DNA of 64,000 nucleotides from positions 62,001 to 126,000 of the forward strand of contig JALEKJ010000062.1 of the NCBI GenBank assembly GCA_022771695.1, read 5' to 3'. The notes under the pieces were generated by a model. It made no database searches and had not been told where the DNA came from. It was given only the letters and a program-made list of their open reading frames with translations. Of this stretch, positions 35,001 to 43,882 are shown one piece after another (position 1 is the stretch's first letter; each line of letters begins with the position of its first letter). The position numbers were made by a program, and so were the translations under genes. The DNA is from Roseburia sp. (lineage in GTDB: Bacteria; Bacillota; Clostridia; Lachnospirales; Lachnospiraceae).

Positions 35001-37991
35001 TATCATCCAGTCATTCATAGGCTTTTTTTCTTTTCTGATACTAATTGCATGCATCGGAACTACGGATTCTTTATTTGTTTCTACCAGCGGAACTTCCTTT
35101 TTGTAATCATCCTTCGGGAAACATGCTTTACACTCTAAAGGATGTGCCCATTCCGAAATCACCTCCGTATAATACTTCATTTTTTCATTATCTATCGTAG
35201 AGATTATCGTGTTTTGTTCCTTACTACTTTTCTTCCAATACTGATTCTCTTGCCCGTCTGATATTAATATAATTCCATAATTCAATACTTTTCCTAAATG
35301 ATATTCAGAATAGCTTTCACCACTTTCCCTTCTTAATGCTTCTTTTATCGTTTTTTCCAAAAAGCCTGAGGCCTTGATATGTGTAGTCATTGTCGAGTTG
35401 ATAGGCACAATTATAACAAATTGGTAGTCTTTATATTGGCTAAACGGACTTTTCCCACGAAATCTTCCCACTGCTTTTTGTTCATAAATCAAATAATCTG
35501 TCTGTATACCTTTTTTCCCGAACATACTACACAACTCGCTTAACAGCATTTCAGAATAATTTTCATACCCAACAAGAATAAATGGCTTCTTTAGGTTCAG
35601 TTCTCTATTGCTGCTCAAGTCATTCAGTAGCCAATATGCGAAACGAGACGTATAGTAGTTATTGTGGAAAAGCAGCTCCGCTTCATAAAAGGTCCTGATA
35701 TGTATCTTTGATCCAATCCTAACATGAAGTTTTTCCAACTTACATCCAAATTTTTCTGTCTGAACATCCTGATTTAATACGCTTTGCAGACTCCGCTCAA
35801 ATAATGTTTTCTTCGTATCATCGTATTTTATCATATCAAATGGTGCAATGCTCACGGTATCATTCGGCAACTTCCCCATCTTGTGATTCTTAAGCATTTT
35901 TTTTAGAATCTTCAGACAGTCTGGATGTATACAGCGTGCAAACGCCAACTTCTCTGTGCTTCCAATCGCTTCTCCCAGATTATTTCCGGAAATCAGGAAT
36001 TCCTCCCCCTCCTGCTGCCCACTCATAAAAATCTGGGTATCCTTCATCAAAGGATTCATGCCCTGTTTATCATAGAACAATGCCATCATTCTCGTAATTT
36101 CTACAAAATGTGATTGCGAGCATTCTGTTATCATAATATAGCAGCCTTGTCCTGCCGGTTTTTGTGCAATATAAAGCATAATTGCCTTACAAAACATTTC
36201 TACCATTGTTAGTGCAATCTTTTCTGCCGAAAAATGGATAATTAGATTTTCTGTATTTTCTATTGGCAAGCTTCTCTGCAATCTGTCTGACAAATCTTGT
36301 ATCGTCCTTTCCTTTTTCTCCTGAAAGGACATTTTCTTCCCTTTCGCTTTCTGCTGTACATCCTGGTATACATTCATGCAATAATCTATTGTAAAGTCAA
36401 TCGTTTCGCAAATATTATACTGTTTTAGTAAATCGTTTGTATAGTTTATATTAACATTCAGCGATATATTTTGTGGGACCTTATGCGTCCGAAACGGAAG
36501 CAGAATATCGTATTGTGTCCCTGGTATTCCCATATTCCCGAACGTTCTTTGTTCTTCCTTAATAGAACTATACACTTCCTTTTCTAACTCCAGCCGATAT
36601 TTTCCCTGACTTCTTACACGAAAATATCCTTCATAACAGGATACCAACGATTCAAATATCTGCAGACCATAATGGTGAACCACATTTTCTGATATCGAAT
36701 TATACACATGCCAAAAATCAGACGTATCAAAAAAAGATGCTACCTGAATCTTTTGGGCTTGATTTTGAAGCCGTTCATAAACCTGTTGTTCCTCCGGCTG
36801 TGCACACTCCATCCTCTTAACAAAACCGCGATAAAACTGATCCGGTATCGTGCAATGTGAATAGTCTACAATTTTAAATTCAAGATAATTTCTCGAATTC
36901 TCCTGTGTCTCTTCTTTTTTCTTCAAAAAAGTACCATATTGGTCTTTTAAATATTTGTTTGCATTTCCTTCTTCACTTTTATGCACACGAAAGCAAAAAT
37001 ACCCACATCTGTTTTCCGAATGATATATATTCTCAAGGATCTGGAGCAAACCATCTGCCATATCTCTGGCATCAAAAATTTCCTGCTTTATCTGCTCCAT
37101 CGAGTCCGTCTCCTGATTTTTCTGAAAGTAATCAGACACGCAGAAAATATACATTGCCAGCAGAGGCATATCCCTTACATACTCAAATAGCTCTTGTGAC
37201 TTCCATATTTTATAACGCGCTTCAACAAATTCAATTTTTTCATTTTTCTGCGTGCAGAAGCACTCCGCAAAAATCTTTACAAGTCTTCTGTCTCGCCTAT
37301 CAGACCGCTTGATTTGAATATCGCTCGGGTATCGCTCTTTTAAAATATTCGGACATATATGCGGCAAAAAATAGTTCTTCGTGTACTCATATCTATTTCC
37401 GCCTACCGGCATTTGCTTATATAATTTTAACAAAAAGGAATGAACCGACTGACGCCAATACTCAACAGTTTCCTCATCTTCATCAATTCTATAAATCGGT
37501 GAGAAACGTTTCATAACCCGGACCGCATTAGTGTTCAATCTTTTATAGGTATTGTCAACCACCGTATAGCAATCTTTTATTTTCCTTGTTATTAGGAGAT
37601 CCGACAACAAATCTGCTATATTCGCTGTAATTTTCCACTCTTCAACCGACTTGATGCAAAGTATGCCATTGCCTTCTATTGCTTCATTCACCAAGCAGAA
37701 ATAAATGATATTAACCATATCATTTTCATTAGAACAATCCACATGAAATACATACTTTATATCATCCCCTGTACCTATTAAAGGCATGGACAGGCTACAT
37801 TCTGTCGCTCTGCTTTTTATAATTTCTGCAAAGGACATTTCTTCTTCCGCAGAAATAAATCTTACTTTTTTAAGAAAGGTTTCATCTTCAACATTATGTA
37901 TTCCCCCTTTTGAGATATGCTCAATAACCTGCAGACACTTCGCATAATCTTCCTGTCGATTCAATATATCAAATAAAATGGTCCAATACAT
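32070..37991 (-). CDS. 1973-residue protein with two GHKL ATPase-like and two phosphoribosyltransferase-like segments
   Basis: GGGGGAT stands four bases before the ATG. No signal peptide or membrane helix is seen. Segments in order: an unassigned N-terminus (1-420); a first GHKL-like segment with N-box SENVVHHYG (435-442) and GIPGTQYDILLPF (488-500); a region of unknown fold (520-780); a degenerate PRTase-like segment (800-880) with ILVGYENYSEMLL and VIIVPINSTMTTHIK; a better PRTase-like segment (1060-1160) with the PRPP-loop-like motif VDDTIISGRTY (1132-1142); a CxxC (near 1206); a helical region; and a C-terminal GHKL ATPase with N-box IFQNAKKHG (1866-1874) and G-box RSGEGIS (1916-1922). 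No standard phospho-His dimerisation helix is visible. It is the first gene of an operon with the receiver and DUF2971 genes. A kinase-like signal integrator or NTP-dependent defence protein is the best guess. Confidence 0.7.
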   Translation of the reverse strand: MYWTILFDILNRQEDYAKCLQVIEHISKGGIHNVEDETFLKKVRFISAEEEMSFAEIIKSRATECSLSMPLIGTGDDIKYVFHVDCSNENDMVNIIYFCLVNEAIEGNGILCIKSVEEWKITANIADLLSDLLITRKIKDCYTVVDNTYKRLNTNAVRVMKRFSPIYRIDEDEETVEYWRQSVHSFLLKLYKQMPVGGNRYEYTKNYFLPHICPNILKERYPSDIQIKRSDRRDRRLVKIFAECFCTQKNEKIEFVEARYKIWKSQELFEYVRDMPLLAMYIFCVSDYFQKNQETDSMEQIKQEIFDARDMADGLLQILENIYHSENRCGYFCFRVHKSEEGNANKYLKDQYGTFLKKKEETQENSRNYLEFKIVDYSHCTIPDQFYRGFVKRMECAQPEEQQVYERLQNQAQKIQVASFFDTSDFWHVYNSISENVVHHYGLQIFESLVSCYEGYFRVRSQGKYRLELEKEVYSSIKEEQRTFGNMGIPGTQYDILLPFRTHKVPQNISLNVNINYTNDLLKQYNICETIDFTIDYCMNVYQDVQQKAKGKKMSFQEKKERTIQDLSDRLQRSLPIENTENLIIHFSAEKIALTMVEMFCKAIMLYIAQKPAGQGCYIMITECSQSHFVEITRMMALFYDKQGMNPLMKDTQIFMSGQQEGEEFLISGNNLGEAIGSTEKLAFARCIHPDCLKILKKMLKNHKMGKLPNDTVSIAPFDMIKYDDTKKTLFERSLQSVLNQDVQTEKFGCKLEKLHVRIGSKIHIRTFYEAELLFHNNYYTSRFAYWLLNDLSSNRELNLKKPFILVGYENYSEMLLSELCSMFGKKGIQTDYLIYEQKAVGRFRGKSPFSQYKDYQFVIIVPINSTMTTHIKASGFLEKTIKEALRRESGESYSEYHLGKVLNYGIILISDGQENQYWKKSSKEQNTIISTIDNEKMKYYTEVISEWAHPLECKACFPKDDYKKEVPLVETNKESVVPMHAISIRKEKKPMNDWMITDEEMGKLEELSKFLVYDHVERNGNHFNYYFATEKLWDFPDVRENVQQWLKQKRELFQTGECKVYDIIVAPLHFSNTAFVEEVNDWLFSNAALVLHFDVDKEFRMNVKTKYSSIQQLYDNLCLDDEKSIINFHYVDDTIISGRTYSRMKSLILSLIARRKGDNVTINIFKSIVVLLNRMSTSSIENYINDTNYFLAYFNLNISSMRVNSDACILCKKYGEWNKLAEQASLNEVYAYWKGKSGKIECKKNEQAVEQWEKASCERKKHARQYMIASHKAKNLLDVLCDSEEKGVIQKEIVEHLFPEDVNQSLEELIAMLKVLGRPFMTFRREEKEVVFELMLTMLDALLQEMEPSGDGKLYDILRQLWQNRENRTKTITMLLNRLAELESNYIIRKQSMNQIMSYCVNEISDEQKSLLFADNYLNRVKQLVGQSNDFAKGLYLEYLLLYGEEYESDFSKKSMVSLAGKDREMTFKRNVYLENTKLADYGIEYLADCFTNGMDYTKENLRDALNDNYYFDNFIQYLAFHKMVEVDETGKIKKFLSEDKVKQLEGMVRFQLLYQKIFGEWKISGMELEEDEKNLENKFSEMLRWLIAASGALDGEIIVPYRNQEGGEKFIALGLGRSSDIRSLENKEQNLLQFMKAHTDFEGDTYAICERENQQKWILLKFYDGASTANEDISIIYMLFPFDIKDDGQILHALKNILIFRNKIWKILNLSSSTLLQNWTDNLFYKQQMLKSRAVGHSEMESLVRQFEEVTGVICDKEYPAKEKQEKTLYKKYFELLVNSMIGFMNSQVLGGNGKHYMTTSDLKFMEFWNGESKTIQAVETMWKLNVTILDQEQLQQWKLRKGTEQADMTPALDVLRTLFLAIFQNAKKHGVHDDRDEIIITIYVEENNLCVSNQVDEKAKGRIEREICSEAYRSGEGISQAVIFDICQSWYHTLHYEELFALREGKNNGNQWSYVVKLPIIEEVNENDKA

Positions 37992-38044
37992 ATTTATCCC
38001 CCAACTCGTTTTTTTATTCAGCCGATATCTATTCTTATGATTAG

Positions 38045-38073
38045 AGTATACTTCAATTATTTTTGTGGTTCAA
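38045..38073 (-). promoter_or_regulatory. Promoter of the ATPase-receiver-DUF2971 operon
   Basis: Minus-strand -35 TTGAAC (38068-38073) and -10 TATACT (38045-38050) have a 17-base spacer; the -35 overlaps the radical SAM stop codon. It gives the three-gene module independent expression from the large operon upstream. Confidence 0.7.
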
Positions 38074-39110
38074 TCCTTTTCATGCCTGAATGCACAATAT
38101 TGATTTTCCCCGCAGATATCTCCCGTAGTTGCGTAGCGCACTGCCGGGCAGCCTCCCAGACAGACCTCCGCATAATCGCAGTCACGGCAGGCACCCTTTA
38201 AATCCTCCTTGTGTAACTTCCTGCGCCATACAAACGAATTATCATCCTCCCATATTTCGCGCAGCGACCGCTTGCGGATATTTCCCTCCTGAAAGCCGCT
38301 GACACACATGGATATCCCCAGAATCGTACCCTCGTAAGCAATGCTGAGCGTAGAAATACCTGCCGGGCAACCGGAAAAGACCGGTATTTTTTCCGTATGC
38401 AAGGTCCTGCTCCTGACAATCGCCTCTTTGCAAGTATAATAACCGATGTTCTCGCCCGGATAAATATACATGTCTCCCTCCTGACTCGCCTCATAACAGA
38501 AATCAATCAGCTCCATGATTTTCTCCGGCGGCAGGACATCCTGTGCATGCGTGGCGAAATTGCCGTACGGCATTCCCATCTGCAATCCCCAATGCTCAAC
38601 ACCCATACGTGCAAGCTCACATTTTAGTGCGGAAAGATTATCGAAATTCTTTGCCGTTACCGTGGTTGCCACAAACACAGGAATACTCGCCTCTTTTAAC
38701 AGGGCAAGCGCATGCTCACACTTTGCGAAGCTGCCCTCCATGCGCCCTGCATCATGTAATTCCTGTGTGCCGTCAATGCTGACGGAAACCTTTTTGATGC
38801 CTGCCCGTTTCATGCGCGCAATGACCTCCGGCGTTACCAGAGAGCCATTCGTGATTATCTGCACCTCAACGCCATGTTCACTCAATCTCGACGCAATCAG
38901 ATCCCAGTCCTCCCGAAGCAACGGTTCCCCGCCGGTCAGAACCACGCGTTCCACCTCCATCTCTGCAATCTGTTCGCAAAGTTCAAGTGCCTCCTGTGTG
39001 GTTAGTTCCCTATTCCGTTCATCCCTAAAGCCACCACACAGACAGATTTCACAATTCATATTGCATTTCCTCGTTATCTCCCACGAGCACCATTTTAATT
39101 TGTATTTCAT
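38070..39110 (-). CDS. Radical SAM/SPASM enzyme
   Basis: A 346-residue enzyme with the [4Fe-4S]-SAM motif CNMNCEIC (residues 15-22), GGEPLL near 61 for SAM binding, VSVSIDGTQELHDAGR in the barrel, and a C-terminal SPASM-type Cys set in CRDCDYAEVCLGGCPA and a final Cys pair. An additional Cys-rich early segment (CLCGG) follows the first cluster. SPASM enzymes commonly modify peptides or proteins (thioether, cyclophane or Gly-radical chemistry), and some activate other enzymes. AAGGAGGAGCCT precedes the start, ten bases after the stop of the 447-residue protein, whose C-terminal Cys and poly-Gly region is a conceivable substrate. It ends the large operon. Confidence 0.88.
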   Translation of the reverse strand: MKYKLKWCSWEITRKCNMNCEICLCGGFRDERNRELTTQEALELCEQIAEMEVERVVLTGGEPLLREDWDLIASRLSEHGVEVQIITNGSLVTPEVIARMKRAGIKKVSVSIDGTQELHDAGRMEGSFAKCEHALALLKEASIPVFVATTVTAKNFDNLSALKCELARMGVEHWGLQMGMPYGNFATHAQDVLPPEKIMELIDFCYEASQEGDMYIYPGENIGYYTCKEAIVRSRTLHTEKIPVFSGCPAGISTLSIAYEGTILGISMCVSGFQEGNIRKRSLREIWEDDNSFVWRRKLHKEDLKGACRDCDYAEVCLGGCPAVRYATTGDICGENQYCAFRHEKD

Positions 39111-39120
39111 AGGCTCCTCC

Positions 39121-40464
39121 TTATGTATGCTTTTTTACCGTATAAGAGTAGCTTCCTTCCGCTATCAGCCATGCTCCGTCATCACTGCTGTCTGTCTGCA
39201 CAGTAACGGTATTTATATCAGCGCTGTAAGGTCCGAACTCTTTTCCGGAATCCATCTGCAGCTTGTATTGCTCTACATGCTCTCCAGACCAATGGTAAGT
39301 ATGGCTGTAGGTGCTTCCTCCACCACCTCCACCGCCTCCTTTACATGAAAACTGATAGGAGGTGCAGACTTCCGACTCCATCGCAGACAATAACACCAAT
39401 CCCCGCGACAAAAAGCCGTTCCTTTCGTATCGCTTCATAAGCCTTCCACAATCCGTCACATTTCCCGATGCCGTGCCTTTTCCAAACGACTTGATTATCG
39501 GCATCTGAAATGGAACACTTTTTTCCACCCAGTCACTGCTGCCCTTTGGTCTTGCTGTCATTTTGAATTCCCGATCCTCCGTCGTCCGGACATCATAGGT
39601 CTGCTCACCTTCCGCCGCAATATTGCTTGCAATCTGTTTGATTTCCCATGCATCTGCATTTTTTTCCTCGACTTCCCAACAAAAAGTCGCCTGCGTTTCC
39701 GTGAGCCTCTCCACCTCAAACGTCCGGATGATTTCCAGTGGAAACGCAATTTTCTTCTTCACCACGGTATCGGCGCGATTTTTTACCTCAATCGCATATT
39801 CTCCGTATCGGATGTCTACCGTCTCTTCATGGTATTCCCCAGACTGTTCTACCGGATTGCCATCCAGTGTAACCGTAAAACTGGCATAATTTTCGACACG
39901 CCATCCAATCGTCCCTCGTTCACCGATATAGGGATTAGAATTCACAATCCGCAGATCAGACACATTCGGCATCGGGCATTTATGAATTGGAAGCTTCTGT
40001 ACTGCCTTCTTTTCATTCTGCACACACAGATACGTCGTGCCTACTGCACTGTTGCACACAATGTCCGAGAACTGCACTACAGCCTGTGACAATCGGACTT
40101 CCTTGCTGTCCTGCTTCCATACCATCGTCTGCTCCGGCACCAGCTTCCAATATGTATGAATTTTCACATCACTACACTTTACGATACTCCACCCCAGACA
40201 ATTTAGCTTTTCCGTAATGCTCGAGCCGTCTCCCTCCATCAGTGCGTCCGCTGCCTCTCCATACAGAAAATACAGATAAAAATAGCTGACTCCCGCAAGT
40301 GTCTCTCCGCTGTCAATATCCGGAATATCCTTTGCCGTGTATCCTCCTTCATTCCAAAAGGTCACGGTATCTCCGCCACCATTATCCATGCTAAAAATCA
40401 GGTCCGCTTTTCGACTTACCGTAATGTTGTCCGGATTAATACTTGTGAAAACTCCATCATACAT
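39121..40464 (-). CDS. Unknown beta-rich protein with Gly8/Ser/Thr/His-rich C-tail
   Basis: 447 residues, not recognised, no signal peptide. The middle part (about 155-310) reads as two immunoglobulin-like or Ig-fold beta-sandwich repeats (GTIGWRVENYASFTVTLDG and ATFCWEVEEKNADAWEI, each followed by short strands). Near residue 380 comes CTSYQFSCKGGGGGGGGSTY, then SHTYHWSGEH and a beta-strand tail ending in YTVKKHT. The run of eight Gly with flanking Cys and aromatic residues is unlike the rest and lies next to a radical SAM gene. Its start overlaps the preceding stop by eight bases with AGGAGG upstream, so it is coupled to the 1141-residue protein. Confidence 0.75.
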   Translation of the reverse strand: MYDGVFTSINPDNITVSRKADLIFSMDNGGGDTVTFWNEGGYTAKDIPDIDSGETLAGVSYFYLYFLYGEAADALMEGDGSSITEKLNCLGWSIVKCSDVKIHTYWKLVPEQTMVWKQDSKEVRLSQAVVQFSDIVCNSAVGTTYLCVQNEKKAVQKLPIHKCPMPNVSDLRIVNSNPYIGERGTIGWRVENYASFTVTLDGNPVEQSGEYHEETVDIRYGEYAIEVKNRADTVVKKKIAFPLEIIRTFEVERLTETQATFCWEVEEKNADAWEIKQIASNIAAEGEQTYDVRTTEDREFKMTARPKGSSDWVEKSVPFQMPIIKSFGKGTASGNVTDCGRLMKRYERNGFLSRGLVLLSAMESEVCTSYQFSCKGGGGGGGGSTYSHTYHWSGEHVEQYKLQMDSGKEFGPYSADINTVTVQTDSSDDGAWLIAEGSYSYTVKKHT

Positions 40465-43400
40465 GTCTGGTTTCCTCCTTCCATGAAAGATACCCCTCTA
40501 AAATCTCCGGACGTCTATCCGGGAGAAGTGGCGACAAACCTCTCTCCACCGCCTGCACCGTGACCGTCTGTCCTTTTCCTACACGGGTAACTTCTAATTT
40601 TCGTCCTGCAACCTCTGTCATCGGAAGCTCTGCTTTGCCTGACAGTGACAGAACCGGCCATAGTTTTAAGAAAGGCTGCATTCCGTCCGTCTGCGCCTTA
40701 TACAACTCAGGAGACAGCCTCTCCCTTAAGACAGGTAAAAACCCTGTCCGAAGCGTAACCTCACGATATGGATCAAGTAACAAGGTAACTGTCCTTGCAG
40801 AATCCTCGAGCGAGAGATAGATCTGATTATCTTCAAGCACGTCATCCTCCTCCACAGAAAGATGCAGCCTTCCATAGTCCTCACTGCCGCTTCGATCCGC
40901 AAAGAATCCGACCAGTCCATCGCTCACGCGCCTCGCATCTCCCAGTTTAAGAGGAAATTTTGCTTTCTCATACCCGCCTGTACACGGTTCCTCTCCACCC
41001 CAAAACAGCTTGTGCCTTCCTTCCTCCTCCACAGCAAACGAAGCTCTTGCCAGAGCAAGTACATTTCCGATATAAAGCGCAGGATTCGCTGCTTCTTCTG
41101 CCCCTGCTCTCTTTGAAAAGTATCTGTCTGTCTGCTTTAACAGCCTTTCAAACATCGCATTCTCCCAACCAAGCACTCCCCTGACAAACAATCCGAGCTG
41201 TGTTCCTCTGATGTCCTCCGGTCTGAGGGACGTCCCCGGCGCGCTGCGCCATTTTACGCCCTCGTCTGTCTGTTGCAACCAGCCAAGAAAGGTTCCTCCG
41301 GCTTCATGCACCTGCAGATTCCGTTCAAATACATTCGCCATCAAAAAGCCACAGATTGGAGAGGATGCCTTGCCAAGCAATCTCTTATTTGCATCCTCTG
41401 CCGATACCCAGTGATACACCATCCGCATTCCTCCCGGAAAGCGCGGCGGCAAAAGCGCACAGTTCTCCCTGTCACAATGCAAAGCTTCGCTGACTGCCAT
41501 GTGATATTCCGAAACATCCACCTCCCGGAATTGACCAAACGTATCAATCAGACGGAAGCGTTCAAGCTTCATCGTACCGCCACGAATTGGAAGAAAATCA
41601 CAAGAATCCTTTCCGGGTATTGTGACTGGATAAATATGATTCACCATTTCCTGCATATGTATCGCCTGCACCTTTGTCTCCGGTTTTCCCGGAACGGAAA
41701 GAATCGGAATTGCCGGAACATACCGAAGCCCTTGTAACGCTTCATAAAATCCGGTTAACTGCTGTGAAAGAATCTGGCGTTCCTGCAGTTTTTGTGCAAA
41801 TTCTTTTAGCTTTTGATACTCTTCCGATGCATCCCCGTAATCCTTCAACAGTTTTTCCATTTTCTTTTTCATCAGAAGCGGCGCATGCGGCGTAAACAGT
41901 GTCTGACCGGAAACTGTGATTTCCTTTCCCTGAAAGTCTGTGTCAGAGGCTTCCAGATCAATTTCACCTAATTGAAAGCAATCAAATGTATTGTCATTCT
42001 TCAAGTCAGTTCTCGCCGGCGTAAGTTTCACCTGCCATTCCATCATAATCGGATTCCACGGCATCTTCCATTCCTGAAATGATATGGCAAACGGGCGGTT
42101 ACCGGATGCTTTTTGCGCTGTCGCCACCAACTCTGCCGTCTCGTCAAGACGCTTTTCTATTTCAAGTACTCCCGCTTTCTTTAGCGCCAGCCGGGCAAGT
42201 ATTCGGGCAAACGGCTCTCCGAGAAGGATTGTCTCCGTGCAAAACGCCTCTGCTATTGTCGGAAGCGTTCCCAAAATTTTCTCCCACAACGGTTCTATAT
42301 CCTCTGCCGCAAGGGTTACTTCTCCCTCAGGCAGTTCTATGGAAAGTGTATCAACAAAACGCATCCTGCACGGAAGTTTTCCGCTCTCATCTTTCTGAAA
42401 GCCCTGACGGAACACCCGCTCCGTCCCTTCCTCCACCATCAGAAGTACCGGTGGGTTGGGATGTACGAAACTTCTCTCCGGTACACTCACCATGTGCAAT
42501 CCTTTTTCCTTAAGAATTCCGTCCACTTTTGCTTTTATTTTCTCCAGTCTATCACCGGCATTCGTTTCGCTCTTCGCTTCCTCACAAAAGCCTTGATATG
42601 CTGTTTGGAAAGCCTCTTTTGCTTTCTTCTCATCCTCCGAAGAAAATGGGGACGTCAGGCACTCGACATACCGGTGCCAGCAGTAATAAGATTCCTCGCT
42701 GTAGGATTCTTTCTGTCTACGCGCCCGGTTTATTTCCTCATACAGGTCCTGCAGGTCTCTGACTACCTCTTCCTCCTCGCCAAGGAGATTTACTTCACCG
42801 TTTTCGGCATTCGGCTCCATTGCCCGAAGCTTCCAGTTCTCTCCTCCTCCGGAATATCCAAACTGCCTCTCATGTAGACTATCCTCCAGACGAATCAGGC
42901 TATCCGGCTGCTCACAGTTGTCAAATTCCTCCAACGCCCCACATAAAAACGCGTTCAGTGTCCGTTCCGCCGCCTTTTTTTCCGGCATTCGGTTCTGCAA
43001 GTAACAGGACAGAGCCTCCGCCGAAGTATTTGCCAGAACTAAATCCAGATGCGCTCCATTGCGATTAATGTAACAGTGATCTCTGCCCTGCCAATGCACC
43101 TCAAAAGCTGTACCGTGGCATATCATACTGTCCGGATTCTCCCTCTTTTTCTCCCACTCCCATCCGAACCGCTCCGCAACCGTTTCTGCATCCGCACCGT
43201 AAAACGGATCTGATACGTCCCTGTCATAATAACCAAACACTGTATAGGTATACGTTCCCGCCCCATCGTCAAGCGGATCGTAAAATCCGAATACCGTCCG
43301 GCACAGCGGGTAAAACGCAGAAAACAGATGGTCTCCTGCTCCGACTGCTGTCAGCCGGTCCAGATGTCCGGTCTCCTCCCCGTTCTCCGCTGCAAACTCT

Positions 43401-43882
43401 CCCGCATTACCCAAGAATGCATAATATGCCCCTCCTTTTCCTGCCGGTTTCCATATTTTTTCAACCTCATCGTAGCGCAAACAGGGAATGGAAGTCTTCT
43501 GCATTCCCTGACCGGTCTTTTCCCTTGTATAGGTAACCGCGTCACTTTCCACTAGCCAAACCTTTCTTTTGACGCTGTCACAATGTACCCCTGTCTCAAT
43601 TCGCATAACAATCCACCGGTTCGGGAGCTCCGGGAATGTAATGCCTCCGTCCTCTCCCTGCTTTCCGTCCAGCAGTGCATCGGGCATTGTCCAATGCAGA
43701 TGTGCACCGGGCAATCCCTGCTTGGAAGCAAATCCACTGTTCGCAATCCGGTTTCCAAACAGATTGCTTTCATTGAGCAGCCTGTAATCCGGTGTAAAAT
43801 CTGCCAGGAGCTGTTCCTCCCCCGGTTTCCCCAGAAGAAGCACATCCAGCGTCACCGGCACAAATAATGGTCGTTCTCTCAC
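40457..43882 (-). CDS. 1141-residue unknown protein of the DUF6603 cluster
   Basis: Start GTG at 43882 (GGGGAGG five bases upstream) overlapping the previous stop as GTGA. No signal peptide or membrane helix. The N-terminal ~190 residues carry LPGAHLHWTMPDALLDGKQG and FPELPNRWIVMRIETG, cores that I associate with large hypothetical proteins encoded beside DUF6603 genes. Residues ~380-480 form a Glu/Arg/Lys-rich helical, probably coiled-coil, section; later parts are beta-rich, with RFPGGMRMVYHWVSAEDANKRLL near 800 and a Cys-poor end. No catalytic motif was found. It is probably a structural or scaffold component partnering the 1280-residue protein; function unknown. Confidence 0.75.
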   Translation of the reverse strand: MRERPLFVPVTLDVLLLGKPGEEQLLADFTPDYRLLNESNLFGNRIANSGFASKQGLPGAHLHWTMPDALLDGKQGEDGGITFPELPNRWIVMRIETGVHCDSVKRKVWLVESDAVTYTREKTGQGMQKTSIPCLRYDEVEKIWKPAGKGGAYYAFLGNAGEFAAENGEETGHLDRLTAVGAGDHLFSAFYPLCRTVFGFYDPLDDGAGTYTYTVFGYYDRDVSDPFYGADAETVAERFGWEWEKKRENPDSMICHGTAFEVHWQGRDHCYINRNGAHLDLVLANTSAEALSCYLQNRMPEKKAAERTLNAFLCGALEEFDNCEQPDSLIRLEDSLHERQFGYSGGGENWKLRAMEPNAENGEVNLLGEEEEVVRDLQDLYEEINRARRQKESYSEESYYCWHRYVECLTSPFSSEDEKKAKEAFQTAYQGFCEEAKSETNAGDRLEKIKAKVDGILKEKGLHMVSVPERSFVHPNPPVLLMVEEGTERVFRQGFQKDESGKLPCRMRFVDTLSIELPEGEVTLAAEDIEPLWEKILGTLPTIAEAFCTETILLGEPFARILARLALKKAGVLEIEKRLDETAELVATAQKASGNRPFAISFQEWKMPWNPIMMEWQVKLTPARTDLKNDNTFDCFQLGEIDLEASDTDFQGKEITVSGQTLFTPHAPLLMKKKMEKLLKDYGDASEEYQKLKEFAQKLQERQILSQQLTGFYEALQGLRYVPAIPILSVPGKPETKVQAIHMQEMVNHIYPVTIPGKDSCDFLPIRGGTMKLERFRLIDTFGQFREVDVSEYHMAVSEALHCDRENCALLPPRFPGGMRMVYHWVSAEDANKRLLGKASSPICGFLMANVFERNLQVHEAGGTFLGWLQQTDEGVKWRSAPGTSLRPEDIRGTQLGLFVRGVLGWENAMFERLLKQTDRYFSKRAGAEEAANPALYIGNVLALARASFAVEEEGRHKLFWGGEEPCTGGYEKAKFPLKLGDARRVSDGLVGFFADRSGSEDYGRLHLSVEEDDVLEDNQIYLSLEDSARTVTLLLDPYREVTLRTGFLPVLRERLSPELYKAQTDGMQPFLKLWPVLSLSGKAELPMTEVAGRKLEVTRVGKGQTVTVQAVERGLSPLLPDRRPEILEGYLSWKEETRHV

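Noticed and set aside
32070-37991. Classical hybrid histidine kinase
   Set aside because: The GHKL domain is present, but no phospho-His dimerisation helix, membrane sensor or fused receiver is visible.
38070-40464. RiPP biosynthetic cluster with a short precursor peptide
   Set aside because: No short Cys- or Gly-rich precursor frame with a ribosome site was seen around the radical SAM gene; only the large 447-residue protein is a candidate substrate.
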